Source: Symbiodinium microadriaticum (taxonomy: Eukaryota; Sar; Dinophyceae; Suessiales; Symbiodiniaceae). From it: a stretch of 64,000 bases of DNA. This document shows, piece after piece, positions 11,201-22,019 of this stretch (positions are counted from its first letter, which is position 1; every line of letters begins with the position of its first letter). The translations under genes were made by a program, and so were the position numbers. The notes below the pieces were generated by a model. The model had not been told where the DNA came from and did no database searches. It worked only from the letters and a program-made list of their open reading frames with translations. Where the stretch lies: positions 319,932-383,931 of the forward strand of contig LSRX01000501.1 in the NCBI GenBank assembly GCA_001939145.1, in the 5' to 3' direction.

Positions 11201-13700
11201 GTTGTGTGAGTTGTAGTGGCAACTCCTTGTGCCATGGGGAAGCAAGGACATCAGTAGCAGTAGAAAGCACCTTCTGCATGAAAGTCTTTGATGAACTTAG
11301 TCGAGCAAAAGCGCGCTTGTCTCTTGGAACGTTGAAACTGCAAGAACTGCTGGCGGCGAATGAGAACACAGGAAGAGCTGAGGGCCAAGCGAAAAGCACG
11401 AAGTACACCTCGCCGGGCCTCGGAGGCGAGACCCAACCCCCCATGGATCTGCCGAAGCGGAAAGGGCTCTTCTCACTTTGCCCAAGCGGCCCCAAGCGAA
11501 GGGTCTCCCCGTAGGTCATCCAGTCGTTGCCCCCAGAAACGGAGCAGAAGAGGCTAACCTCAAGTTGGATCATGGGACAGGCAGCCCTCTTCCTGAACCC
11601 GACGCGCGGCCGCGAAAGAAACGCCGAAAAAGCGAAGGGAAAGCTGCTTCGTCGCTGTAGAGTTCTGTAGAACCGAATGTCCGAGCATTGCGATGGCCAA
11701 GAAACTAGCGTTTCGTAAGTTCCTCCAAAATACTCCTCGGCTCACTTCCAAAACACATGTGCAATCTGCGGCTGGAAGGTATCAAAGCTACTGCTCTAAA
11801 AAGCATCTGCAGATTCCAGAGAAGGTGCATAGACTTTGCGAGCATTCTCCACCTTCCGTGGGGAAGCATGGCACACGTGTCTCGTGGGCATGTGCGGTGG
11901 GTGCCGTTCCGTGCCTTGTCAAGGTCGTTAGTGTTCAGCTCGTCGAAGTACAGAGATATACCGTTGCCAAAGATTATGCTAAACCTGGCAAGCAACAGAT
12001 GGCAGGAGAGAAACTTGTCTCTGACGATGCATCCAGCATTTCCACAAACCGCAACTGATATGCCCGTCCGGGCAACATGAACATCGTCAACAGCAGCATG
12101 ACAAATGCCCAGAACAGAGCTCCGATGGACCTGAGCTCAGGAGTCTGCCAGAGTCTACCGGCACCATCACTATCCTTCACTGGTCGCAGGCCACAGGCAC
12201 AAGGAAATCACCCACAGCACCGCGCACTGCAGCGTCGCTAGTGCACATGCTCTGCCAGGTCAAACGGGACCCATGAAACAGCAAGCTGCGAGATGATGGA
12301 GAAGAGCATCGTCCTCAAACTGCGCAGACCTTGTCACGTCCAACCCTATCCGTCGCGGGTTGCTATTAATATACAAATCTGCAATCCACAAACGATGTGA
12401 CATCCTCAATGCAACCTTGGCACTGCGCAACGTCCGCACTAGCCGCACCACTCGTATGAGACGGAAGACGCGGAAGATGCGCAGGAAGGACCTTCGTTTC
12501 GGGTAAATTCCCAGACAGACGCTTCTCGCAACCGGTCACCGGAAGAGATCTTACAACCATGGGAGGCTGTCATTCCAGGTAGACTGTCATCGCTAGCTAG
12601 TCGCGACGGGCGTGGCAGGGAGTCGCCAAATAAGCTGCAACGGAAGTACCGAGCTGAATCAGGCGAATACTTCGACCCCCGCTAGCTGCTAGTTCTTTGG
12701 ACATCCCACGGCGAACCCTCCTTTCCAAAGTTCACCACCTCCAGCTCTGGCATGCTCTGGCTCAGACATCTTAAGGCCAAGACAAATTCAGCCCGTTGGG
12801 CGCGTTGTCTGCCAATGTCAGTTCCACAATCCTGTGCAAAGGCCGGGGCCAGGCCGGACTATCTTTGGGTAAGCTGGTTGGAGCCCAGCATAAGGTCGAA
12901 GGTGCCCAAAGCACCCAAGGGGTAAGCCGAGAGATGCGAACTCTACCATGCAGAGCCAACTTTGGCCAAAGCTTCGAGTTGACGACAAGGACCACGTCAA
13001 AAATGTTGAATAGCCGGGATGGACCAGTCAAGAAGCCTGCAACTGTGAGCACAGCAACGGAAAGGAAAGGGACTTGGCCGTTCATCAAAATGCGTATATG
13101 TGTGTGTATGTATGTGTGTATGTATGAGTATGTATATATATATATATACCTGTTGGAACCGAGCTGCTCCAGCCGAAGCCTGCACAGTTCACAAGGATTT
13201 CGATGGAGAACCAGACCTGGCACAGAATTACGCGTCTTTCATTGTGCTGGGAGGGCCAGAGCAGCTCGTGCAACTGCGCACCAACTTCTCGTGGGGTAGT
13301 GCGGACAACAAAGGATCATTGGATCTTCGTCTCTCTGTTTCAGTACCCCGACCCCTCGCTACTTGCTATGCCACCGGGCCGTGAAGCAGATTTCAGGCGT
13401 TCGGTCGACAGTGGAAACCTCCTTGCCCAGGATGCGGTCGTAGCCTCGGGCAGTGAGGAAAACAAAAGCCCTCTTCGACCCCAAATCCGAACATTTCCAG
13501 AGCTGAGGAGGCTTGCCTAGCATGGAACCATGGAACTAGAGCTGCACCTGTCTGAGCCTGCACATACCTGGACCAGCTCAACAGCCCATGCCAGCCAAAC
13601 AGGTCCAAGCTGCTTGCCCTGACGGCATTGTCTGCAGCCACTCCCAGATACACCGTGTTGGCCATGATCGCCAAGGTGCAAAGTGACTTGAAGAGGGAGC
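8250..13700 (-). CDS. Voltage-gated cation channel (6TM) with EF-hand tail
   Basis: A multi-exon ion channel of the voltage-gated superfamily in the cell or an internal membrane, probably passing calcium or sodium. In order along the minus strand I see: segment S1 (IMANTVYLGVAADN, about 13.66 kb); an S2-like stretch (VWFSIEILVN, 13.21 kb); an S3-like stretch (RLFNIFDVVLV, 13.0 kb); an arginine-rich S4 (12.49 kb); S5 (12.13 kb); a pore exon pair (11.74 and 11.56 kb); S6 (10.27 kb); a post-S6 helix (9.85 kb); and an EF-hand (9.24-8.81 kb). Only one six-segment domain is visible, so it resembles single-domain channels of protists more than four-domain animal channels. Several exon joins reconstruct canonical motifs only if GC or GA donors are accepted. 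The first exons are unclear; a coiled-coil piece at 16.4 kb may belong here. The exact 3' end is also unresolved. Confidence 0.8.
8570..9900 (-). CDS. Channel exons: post-S6 helix and EF-hand
   Basis: A helix containing ESFTEEQKRLCGILAE (about 9.85 kb) follows S6. Then exon 9238-9167 (VQAFLSGLDIDISDARIVFT and LLDV), a 27-nt micro-exon 9005-8979 (DGSGSLTVE) and exon 8857-8810 (EFVDGAMKLKGPAKGI) join in frame. The join gives DVDGSGSLTVEEF, an exact calcium-binding EF-hand loop. The introns are GC-AG, GA-AG and GA-AG. The next exon starts at 8651 (DMLAVMFDLVRYSLRQLAS). Further exon-like pieces at about 8.5-8.25 kb (containing CNFLEEQTGQIKDRFL and KMKGSVRVLTQDLLSKG) may complete the tail. Calcium feedback on the channel is inferred from the EF-hand. 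Confidence 0.8.
10209..12130 (-). CDS. Channel exons: S5, pore and S6
   Basis: The S5 exon starts at 12130 after CTCAG and reads SIGALFWAFVMLLLTMFM. One pore exon (about 11740-11706) reads EYFGGTYETL and ends at a GT donor. The next begins at 11558 after TTGAG and continues VSLFCSVSGGNDWMTYGE; the pair forms the pore helix and selectivity filter around SGGNDW. The S6 exon (10271-10209) reads CQVFYIFFTLVGLLNVVTG, a strong match to the inner-gate helix of calcium/sodium-type channels. The large intron between the pore and S6 holds the intronless frame described separately. Confidence 0.8.
10572..11144 (-). pseudogene. Intronless PDZ/SH3-like frame with internal stop, nested in channel intron
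   Basis: From the ATG at 11144 the frame runs 93 codons to TAG at 10865-10863, then stays open in the same frame for 96 more codons to a second TAG at 10572. The first half ends in a PDZ-like turn (KKGDIILEINGNKT). The second half ends in an SH3-like strand pattern (CDYIWGWLLGKKVHEGGWLP). Both halves read as one protein of about 190 residues, with CAG to TAG the simplest break. It has no introns although the surrounding channel gene has many, and it lies in the same orientation between the channel's pore and S6 exons. I therefore call it a retrocopy, probably decayed. Alternatives are a nested functional gene with readthrough or editing of the stop, or a sequencing error. Confidence 0.65.
11166..11188 (-). 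other. Possible relict dinoflagellate spliced-leader sequence
   Basis: About 25 nt upstream of the ATG of the nested intronless frame the minus strand reads CCGTAGCTTGATTTGGTTG. The dinoflagellate spliced leader begins CCGTAGCCATTTTGGCTC. The first seven bases and a TTTGG block match with one insertion; the rest differs. A second leader-like octamer (CCATAGCC) lies between it and the ATG. Relict leaders are known marks of genes returned to the genome from trans-spliced mRNA. The match is degenerate and could be chance. Confidence 0.3.
12400..13700 (-). CDS. Channel exons: S1-S4 voltage sensor
   Basis: S1 exon 13700-13618 starts after GCCAG and ends before GCAAGC (GC donor). The S2 exon starts at 13216 after CCAG. 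The S3 exon covers about 13036-12984. The S4 exon starts at 12491 after AAG and reads RIFRVFRLIRVVRLVR, with six arginines each three residues apart, the hallmark of a voltage sensor. A TG/TA microsatellite lies in the intron between the S2 and S3 exons. The linker between S3 and S4 was not found, so at least one exon is missing from this model. Confidence 0.75.
13095..13148. repeat. TG/TA microsatellite
   Basis: An imperfect TGTG/TATG tract running into (TA)n, in the channel intron between the S2 and S3 exons. It creates spurious open frames rich in Tyr/Ile or Thr/His. Confidence 0.9.
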
Positions 13701-13728
13701 CTGGCAAGCTGCGGCAAGCTGCACATGA

Positions 13729-16238
13729 CTAAGGTCTAGCTTCATACCACCTTGCCAAGACGCTGTTGCAAAAAGCAGTGATCAAAGGCTCGTCTTTGCC
13801 CCGGCTGACACCACCCATCTCCGTGACCCAGTGGAAGAGCTCCCTGAAGCCTTGTCGTCTCGCTTCACTCTCAATGTGACCGTCCAGAAATCGACTCCAC
13901 TTCTGGGCATCTGTATCTCTCAAGTCTTTCTGACGGGACCAACTGCGCTTCAACTGATGCGGAATCACTGGCCCAATCTCGGTACGCAAGTTCTGTCGAA
14001 GGGTGTACACACATCGGCAGGTCTGAAAAGATAATTTAAGATGGTAATCAGAAGCGAAAAGTTGGATGGATCCTTCACCAAAGCTGAGGCAGGCCCGATT
14101 CACTTCTGCTGATATCTCCCATCCGCATCCCTCGCTCGTCCAAGTGGCTCTGCAGCGGAGCGTGGTCTGGAGACGTCGTTGGCGGCCGCTTTCTGCGTTA
14201 ACGGCAGGTTGCTGGTGCGTGAGGGCAAGATCTGCTGTCTTTATGAAGATACCATGAAATAGCTCACTCGCTGCTGGGGTCTTGAATGCTCATGTCGTAA
14301 CATGCCTGCGCAGGGTACCTGTGGCAACTTTGCTAGGTAGGGAATCGCGCAAGCCAGCTAAAACAAAGTGCACATGCAGGTCGGGTCAAGTTAGGTCGAA
14401 GAGCAGCTGGCCCAAGCGCGCTGCTCCCAGCATGCCGCCAGCGCCCTGACCAGCGGCACGCTTGCAGCAAGTTGGGTGTCTAGCATCTTCTAGTACCAGA
14501 TTCTAGTACTCGTGATAACTTTGACGTACAACAACAGCCCTGAGCTGTTCGCACCGGCAATGGCGTGGCTGGAAACTGCAAGCTTCCCGGCACAAGCTCT
14601 TCCGCGAATTGACCCTGCAAGGCCCATGGCCTTGAGGCTCTTCACCTGGGTAGCAAAGGCAGGCGCAGCCGCGGGGTTGAACTTGTGGAGGCATACGGTG
14701 CGCGCTGCATTCTTGAAATTTCTGGATGAAACTAGTAAACTAGTATTTCTGTCAACACCATGCCGCACCCGAAAGATGGAGTGCCCATACTGTCGACGAG
14801 GGGCCCAAGAAGAGGTGTTCTCATCAAGGCCCCAAGACAGCTGATGCAGGTATGCCTGGCACTGTTCCGGTGGGACTGCTCTCGAAGGGATGCACAAGCA
14901 TGCTTCGTCGACTTCCTCGTTAGGCCAGGCTTCCGAACTTGGCATCTGCCCACAGGCAGGTGTCAGTATCTTGCAACGGTTAGAGGGGACTCGGAGGCGA
15001 GATTGCCGCAAGCACAAAACCTGCTGCGAACGCTGCAAGTAACATCAACCACCGAAGTCTGACCCACAGCCACGGCAAACATCCAGGCGTTGCCTCTGTT
15101 TGCTTCTTAGCTAACTGGCTCGGCGGCGGCTCAACCTCACAACGAACGCTGTGCATCTAGACACAACTACCGACACGTGGAGTATATTTATGTCGCCCGA
15201 ATGTATCCTTCCGACTTTGCTGAAATCAGCCAAGTATTCTGTGTATGCATCCACCTAACCAATGGCTGTTGGTCTACGCATCGGCATACTGCATGTGCCC
15301 GCGACTCGTGCACATATATGTGTGCAAATGATGCACGCATGTTGTCATAGCGCCTATCTCTGAGCACCGAAACTTGGACACGTTTTGAGAAGGCTCGGAG
15401 GTCCGATCGACTGCGCTGGAGATTGCAACCGCGTGTCGCGCGGTGTACGTGGAAGGAAGACAAACAGAATGCGGAGCCTAGCATAGCAACCTAGCACGAA
15501 TGGGCACTGCGTGGAGCAGAGAAAAGTCGTATACCGTGGCTGGTTTCAAACCTGCCACCTGCCAAGAAGCCTCCGGCACAGGTGGCGGCTTCACAGACAC
15601 CTCAGAAACGCTTGGACACTGCATCCGCCAACACGAAATGCGATACGTACTCCGTGTTCCAGGTTTCCAAGGGAAAAGGTTCCCTTTCAGTCATCTGCGG
15701 GGGTAAGTGTTGAGAACCGTAAATTCAAGGGATGCAGGTTGATTCAATTTGTGAGGTTACGTATAAGTATAAGGTTCTCGCTCCACCCCAAGATCTATTC
15801 TGCAGGATGACAAGACACGATGTCTAGTCACATGGCAGTCTGCCGGCCTCTTTCTCGTGCCTCGCATCCGGAACAACGCCGAGCAGCTCCATTCCTAGTG
15901 CTCAGCAAGAAATGAGGAAGCTGACAAGAGAAAAGCTCCAATCCATGAGATTTGAATGTTGCTTGGGTAGCTATTCCAACCCAAGGCAGCAGTATCACCA
16001 AGGCCAACATCGACAGCACATGAGCGCTCACATGACACCACACCCGGTTATCGTTGTGTTAAAGCTTGTGAAGTTGCAGAAGTCAAAGAGCAGAAAGCCA
16101 GTCTCATCAGACTCCAAGTGGCGCTGGTCTTCAGCTTGTTGGAGGTCGAGTTTCCCTGACCTCTTGATTCAGCCAGGCCCAATGGGAACTGCTGTCGACC
16201 AGCAAGAAACTAAGACGTTGAAGTTGCGCCGGGCATTC
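13729..16238. other. Stretch without a recognised gene
   Basis: Minus-strand pieces at about 13.83-13.76 kb (FRELFHWVTEMGGVSRGKDE) and overlapping frames at 14.5-15.0 kb look partly coding, but I cannot place them. They could be 5' exons of the channel gene. No repeats or RNA genes were seen. Confidence 0.35.
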
Positions 16239-16421
16239 CTAAGCCCTATCGCGGCTGTCCGCCGCGAGTTCCGACCAAATGACCCACCACCCAAAAGCTC
16301 GCAGCGATCTAAGGCCATCATTGCGGCCGCGAGACAGCTTCTGAATTTCTTTCCGCATTGCCGCGTTCTGCGAGACTAGAGCGTCGATGTGCTTGCTTAG
16401 GTCGCCCAAACCTCGATGCAA
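16239..16421 (-). CDS. Coiled-coil exon, possibly the channel N-terminus
   Basis: The minus frame reads LGDLSKHIDALVSQNAAMRK and continues EIQKLSRG, a heptad-like helix rich in Leu, Ile, Lys and Glu. Short N-terminal coiled coils before the first membrane segment occur in protist cation channels, and the S1 exon of the channel lies 2.5 kb downstream on the same strand. That link is inference; it could equally be a separate gene. Confidence 0.35.
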   Translation of the reverse strand: MHRGLGDLSKHIDALVSQNAAMRKEIQKLSRGRNDGLRSLRAFGWWVIWSELAADSRDRA

Positions 16422-17085
16422 CGCGTGCGGTCACATCATGCGTGATGGACACAACAGCAGACAGCAAACACAATCCGGACGGAGCCAGCTACGAGCACGT
16501 TGCTACTGCATGCTGCAAGCTGATGCAACCACAAGGCATCTCTGCAATGGTTCACCCACCGACATCTCTGCAGCGGGTGGATGATAGAGGTACGAAGTGG
16601 CAGACTGATGTTTCAGTGAGGCGCGTTGACAATGCTTGATCCATGTGGCCACGTACTGTTGTAGTTGTGACTAGCGGAGAAGCAAAGAGGTGGCATGTAC
16701 GCTGGCTCCCCTTCCTGCCGCATAGCTTCCTGAGCACGGCTTAAGCCCAATCAACTGCGTCATGGCAGAGCACCAAGCTTCAATTCAGTCAGTTTTCGAC
16801 CCCCTTGAACCTTGCACGGTCGGCTTGGCCAAAAGACTCAAAACTGACGAGGCCCCTTCACCACCAAGATTGCTGACTGCAAGACTTGCTCAAGCGATGG
16901 ACTTCCTGATGAAACGTGACACCCGGTGCTCGCACTATGTGGCCCTGTTGAACAGGATATTATCTTCCTGGCGCCTCTGTCTTCTGCAGCTCTGTCTGCG
17001 TTGACCGAAGTGCGGCCTGTCTCTCAGACGCCACCCACGATGTTCTGAACCCTTTGCACCCGCTTCGGAGCCACAGGGTCAATCC

Positions 17086-19556
17086 TCACTGACATCGGCG
17101 GATTAAGGCAGAATGCTCAAGCTTAAAGCAGCATAAAACCCCAGCTGAGAGCGCCTGCTCTGTGCAGAGCTTCGCTTGGATGGCGGTCACGTTCTGTTGT
17201 AGCACAGCCTGAAATGTGTTGAACACAACCTGCCTGCAAAGGCTAAAGCTAAAGCGGTTGAAGGGTGATTTGGCACTCTTGGGATGGAATCGCGCAAGAT
17301 GTGTGCCTTGCCTGTGCAGCTGCCTCGGGGCCACAACGACGACCTGCACTTGCTGCCCAAGCCTGCGCAGAAGGCAAAGCCGTCAGCTTAGGCCTTGAAA
17401 GCTTCTGCCAAGCATTCGCCCAAAAACTACGCTGTGACTGTTGTGGAACGGCTTTCTCTGCATAGCTGGCAAGACGCTTCGGCGGGCATGCAGGCTAAGC
17501 AAGGATCATCCTATGGCCCGAAAACATAACAATCAAATGCAGCACTTCGATCGGCCGGACGATTACGGAAGGTTCGCTGGAGTCAGTCGAATCAGGCATT
17601 TTCAGAGTTCTCTACCGCAAGACATCGGCTGCAGCATGCTCCATCCTGGACGACCAGTTGAAATATCTATCTTGGCCTTAGAACCCTCAGAGTGGAACAC
17701 TATTTAGGGATGAAGAAATGACGTACAACAAGCAGCAAAGCTGTGGCAGCAGCAAGAGAACAGATCTGCGGCGCGATCAAAAGCATTTTCAACATGGCGA
17801 ACATGCCCGAGGTCAAGCGGCAGCCGCAAATCGCGAAGTGCCTTCAAGCTCATCGTGGCAGGACACTTTATGTCACACACCAAGCACGGGTTCAACACTG
17901 TGGCAACAATATAGTCCACTTCTTCCACACTCAGCAACAGTTACGTGCAGACCAAGACCTCGCACAGCACTTTCATCAAAACACGTGGCATAGGCCGAGT
18001 GTTTACAGGCGAACCTCCTCAGACGTCTTCCACGGCTGCTTAACCAAGACAAGCGGCATCAGCCGCATCAATGCCTCCCCAAGGCAGGGATCACTGGCCT
18101 CCGGGATGCTGCAAGCAAACAGCCTAGACTGTACAGGCCGACAGGCTGGGTTCCTGCCGAGGATGCCAGGCTCTTCTGTTGAGGGATGGCTTGGATTTGC
18201 TTTGTTGGGGGAGAGACTCTTCGTTTGCTGGAACCCGTAAATTAAGCAACTTCCAACTAGCAAAAACAATCTGTTCCAGATTCTAGGGTGTCATCGTCCG
18301 CCTTGGCCGCAGGAACGGAGCCCCTTGTCGGGCAGGCCATGCTCCCCGAGCTGGGGACGACTTACCTCCGAGCAGGGCATGCAGGCCGAGGCTGGACTCA
18401 ACTGAGCAGATGGGAAAAGCATACGCAGTCCGAGGACTGTCATGTCTGATGAGTCTGATGCTCTAGACACATCCAGGCCCAAAGCCTGCAAACTCCTTGC
18501 AGGCCAGCGGGGAGGCCGGTATTGCCCTGTACAGGGTCAGAGAGCAGCACGGGGCAAGGCTAGACAAGCAACTGCCCAGATCAAACAGAAGCCGATCCAA
18601 GAAAACCAGGTGCCTGCATAAGACCGCCGCAAGGCTAGCGGTCACCTGCGGCAAGACTATACCAACCAGCTAGATGGTTTCTCTGCAATACACGCGTGAA
18701 AAGCTCCGAGGCAGTGGCCAAATGCCGCCGCCCGCCCAAACGTGGTACTGCGCCTCAGAAGCAGTTCTGACAGGCTAACTTCCGTGCTTTCTCGCCATCT
18801 AGCATGCTTTGGCATGAAGTTGGCCGACAACATTCATTGAGTCACGGAATCCCCAAGTGTCGCCAAGTGTCTGAAGGCCGCCCGAGATGATACCGGCTGA
18901 CGCATGGCCTGAAATGTCAGAGACTCCTGGCACTCCGCGGTTCCGCCGCAGCCTCCATTCACACGACCCACCTCTGCGGCATCCGGCGGATCCAGTAGGC
19001 GGCCCAGGAGATGCTTTCCGTCCTGACTCAGCATCAAATTCTGCGACGACAGGACAGGGCATGCGTCTCCGGTCCTTCAGCTGCAAAGCTGAAAGCTGCA
19101 GCAAGGGGCCATAGTCAGGCGTGCGAAATTTGATCAACCTCGGACACATGACAGGGCATGTGCTGCAGCTGACGGCGTTGATGGACATAATCTCCTGACT
19201 GTGTACTTTGCCTTTGTAGTTTTGGTACATTGGTTGACCCATCGCTGAGGTCTGTGCAGCTTACACGTCGTTCAATACTCCCCCCCGACAAAACTGCTCC
19301 GGAGTTACACCATAAATGGCCGACTCTTGCAAGTGTTTGAGATCCCGCTCAAGACGGAGCACGGCACTCCCTCGATGAGCTGCTCCGCACGCCCATCCTC
19401 CAGCAGGAGGACCTCGCATCGGCGCCCTCTAAGCATCAAAGATTTGTGCTTGCAATTGAAAACCTCGAGCCCCAGCCACCTGCGCCATGTGGAGGTTGCT
19501 GGCCTGAGCCACCATCTGCAGTCTGAATGCCTTGGCTGCTTGGAGTCTTCAATCAA
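17086..19556 (-). CDS. Set of exon-like segments, unknown minus-strand gene(s)
   Basis: Several minus-strand pieces have protein-like composition. About 19.49-19.34 kb carries RRCEVLLLEDGRAEQLIEG. About 19.24-19.03 kb starts MGQPMYQNYKGKVHSQEIMS. About 18.12-18.0 kb carries DPCLGEALMRLMPLVLVKQP. About 17.92-17.75 kb carries VEEVDYIVATVLNP and then a Leu/Arg-rich helix. About 17.25-17.12 kb carries FNTFQAVLQQNVTAIQAKL. The 18.0 and 17.9 kb pieces probably belong together, since both are leucine-rich and adjacent. I recognise no family and cannot fix splice sites, so gene number and limits are open. Confidence 0.3.
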
Positions 19557-19699
19557 CTACCCTGGCACTCTATCATTCAGGCCCCTGACCGTGCTAGTCT
19601 CATCCTCACGAGTATCCACACGAACGAAATTGGACACATGATCGCGGCCCGGATGCTGTGTCAGCGGCATTCACCTGCTGATTTTTCAACATCTTCTGG

Positions 19700-20870
19700 T
19701 CTTATGGAGATCCACAGATGTGATATCACATGTCATCACATGTCCTCGAGCCAGGGCCTGGAGGAAACGATCACGCCAAAGGCGGCGTGCCTCCGGCTCC
19801 GTCTCCAGCAGTCGATGGCCTTAGCCACGTCGCAACTGCAGGCTTGTGAAATTTTTAAGCAGGGAAACTGATCTGCCATGTGCAAACAAGCCCTGTCCAG
19901 TCACCAATTGACTCAAGCCGCACATGGCATGGATAGCGAGGTATTCTCGAAACTCCATTCCTGCCAAGACTGTCGAACTCCTCTCTTTCTGTCGGCCGCT
20001 GTGTGTGAAGGTATCACAAAGCTGCGAAACCAATGTCCTGACCCACTGAAATCCTTGTTCAGCTTTTCGAAGCCAGAGAGGTCCAAGCCCTGCTTGGTAT
20101 GGGGGTGCTGAGAGACGGCCCAACAATCCGTGACTGCAAATCTTGAGAAAACTGAATCTCCGCACCTTGTAGAAAGGATGACTCAACAATCCTTTTATGT
20201 CCAGGCGGTCGTGAAACAGCTCCTGCACGACACACGTCCGAGCACGAAGAAACGATCGAACCGGCGCACCACACGGAAAGGCTGACCCTCCAAGAAACAG
20301 CCACTTTCCACACCGACGGATGGCACGAAAGCTTGTTTGCTTCTGCACTCCGGCATTTCCTTCAAATTGAAGTTCTGACGACGCCCACATGCCCTGAATG
20401 TCCTTGAAGATGTCTCTCCAGCAGATGAAAAACGGATTGCGTGGTCCGGTTGCGAGAAACCAACCTGACTCTCGGTACAGGTGCCGTTAGACTCAGCTAG
20501 ACAGCGACGAGCTTTCTGAAGTTTCCCGGCACATCCCGGCACGTTGGCTTCAACTTCCACTCCGTAGAGTCTGCGTGGAACTCTAGCTGCAAAACAGGGG
20601 CCGTCCTGTTCCCGGAGAGGGACGGTCCATCTGCTTGTCCCCGTTTTGTCAGGGCCCCCGTGTCACAGGAACATTTGGGAAGACCGCCTCAGGAAACCTT
20701 CTTACCTTCGTGATATTTCGTGATCCTTCGTGCTGAAGCAGCAGCCTGGCCGCATGGTCATCGCATGGTCTGACACCTCGAACCTCCAAACTTTGCCCAG
20801 TAGCTCTCGACGAAGTCGCGACCGCCAAGAGCTTCAGTTCCATAAGAAGGGTGGTAGAAAACCTGCGACT
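19700..20870. other. Stretch without a recognised gene
   Basis: Overlapping minus frames at 20.5-19.8 kb contain exon-like pieces (for example FLEGQPFRVVRRFDRFFVLG) that may be downstream exons of the glycosyltransferase gene, but none carries a motif I can name. A 12-bp palindrome (TGTGATATCACA) lies near 19.72 kb. Confidence 0.3.
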
Positions 20871-20899
20871 TGACAGACAGGGAGAAGCATGCAGAAAAA

Positions 20900-21955
20900 C
20901 CATGTAGACAACAGGCATGCCGCATCATGACGCGCTCTCAAACGGCGGCGAGATGCACACGCCGGCTTCTGCCCCCACGATATGGCATTCCAGCACAGCT
21001 TGTCCAGACTACCACAGACCAAGATGTTCACATCCATCCACACCTCGAGGCATGCAGAGTCATGAAGGCTAGCCAGCTCCCTGGCCCAGGGGTCATGCAT
21101 GTCATGCAGCACGAGGAATTGGCATGCGCAGTCACTCAAAGCCACCTGAGGAGGCTTGCGAAGCCCAAATAGGATTAGGAAAACAGCCCTTGTGAATCCT
21201 CTAGTGTCCCATGTTGTCGAGAAGCACCCCCATAGCGGCAAAGCACGCCCAGCCGCACTGCATCAGAAGCCTGATCTTCAGTCGGACAACCACGACCGCT
21301 TTTGCCGGAGTTCGTGCTTGGCAAGTAGCTGTCTGGTGCGAGGTCATATCCATAAACCGGTTGGGCAGCTCGTCCTCAGTCAGATACCTCAGTGCAGGTG
21401 TCCGCACTCAAGTTCAGAATTCTGGCCGTGATATCAAACCTGCCCGCACGAAACGCAGACCTCCACCCAGAGCCTGTAACTGGAATGGAATCCCAGCCAA
21501 CTGTGCTAAGATGCTCCATGACCGTCGACTTCTGCAAAATTCGCACCTCGTCGGGTGCAAGGTTTCATCTCTACCTGCTTCGCTGCGCAGGGAACCAACC
21601 ACAAGAACCAACCACAAGCGCGTCGGGCAAACTCCCGGCTGCTGTCCATGGCAAGGTATCTATTTGATATTGATTTGGTCAAGCCTGAAGCCAAGTGGCA
21701 TCCCAGTGTGGGTTGACTCGCTGCCAAGTGTCCACGCACATTCGGAAAAACTCCGGCATCTGCCTCATGGCTTTCCATTACCACATTGCAACAGTGCGCT
21801 CCGGCTACATACAAGTTTCTACGCAGAACTCTGCATAATGACGTGCATGGCGACTCTCTGAAAGGACTTACAGCAAGCACCAGGACATGCAGCCACACCA
21901 GAGCGAGGGGCTCGTGGCCCTGTGCCCAGTATGCCCAGATCGTGCGGGGTCGCAC
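20900..21955 (-). CDS. Capsular polysaccharide synthesis-type glycosyltransferase (partial model)
   Basis: Four exons spell the conserved start of the Caps_synth/DXD-type sugar transferase family. Exon 21955-21914 (VRPRTIWAYWAQGH) ends at a GA donor. The exon from 21759 reads MPEFFRMCVDTWQRVNPHWD. Exon 21270-21226 (ASDAVRLGVLCRYGG) ends at a GC donor. The exon from 21043 reads VWMDVNILVCGSLDKLCWNA. In the family these correspond to the IW-YW-QG motif, the CV-SW motif, the SD-R---L-YGG motif and the following acidic (W-D) site that binds nucleotide sugar. The enzyme would transfer a sugar in glycan synthesis, probably in the Golgi or ER. The exon between 21.69 and 21.27 kb and the C-terminal half were not found. 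A 5' exon with a signal anchor is expected upstream of 21955 but not identified. Confidence 0.75.
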
Positions 21956-22019
21956 CTGCACCATCTCTGGCCGACTTGCCAGGTATGAAATGGCGTGGTG
22001 ACCAGCTCGTAGCAATGAT

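Noticed and set aside
12796..13299. Long plus-strand open frame (167 codons)
   Set aside because: It lies opposite the channel S2/S3 exons and runs through a TG/TA microsatellite; composition is that of an antisense shadow.
19715..19745. Palindrome TGTGATATCACA as an operator
   Set aside because: Twelve bases with no promoter or gene start nearby; such palindromes are expected by chance in 64 kb.
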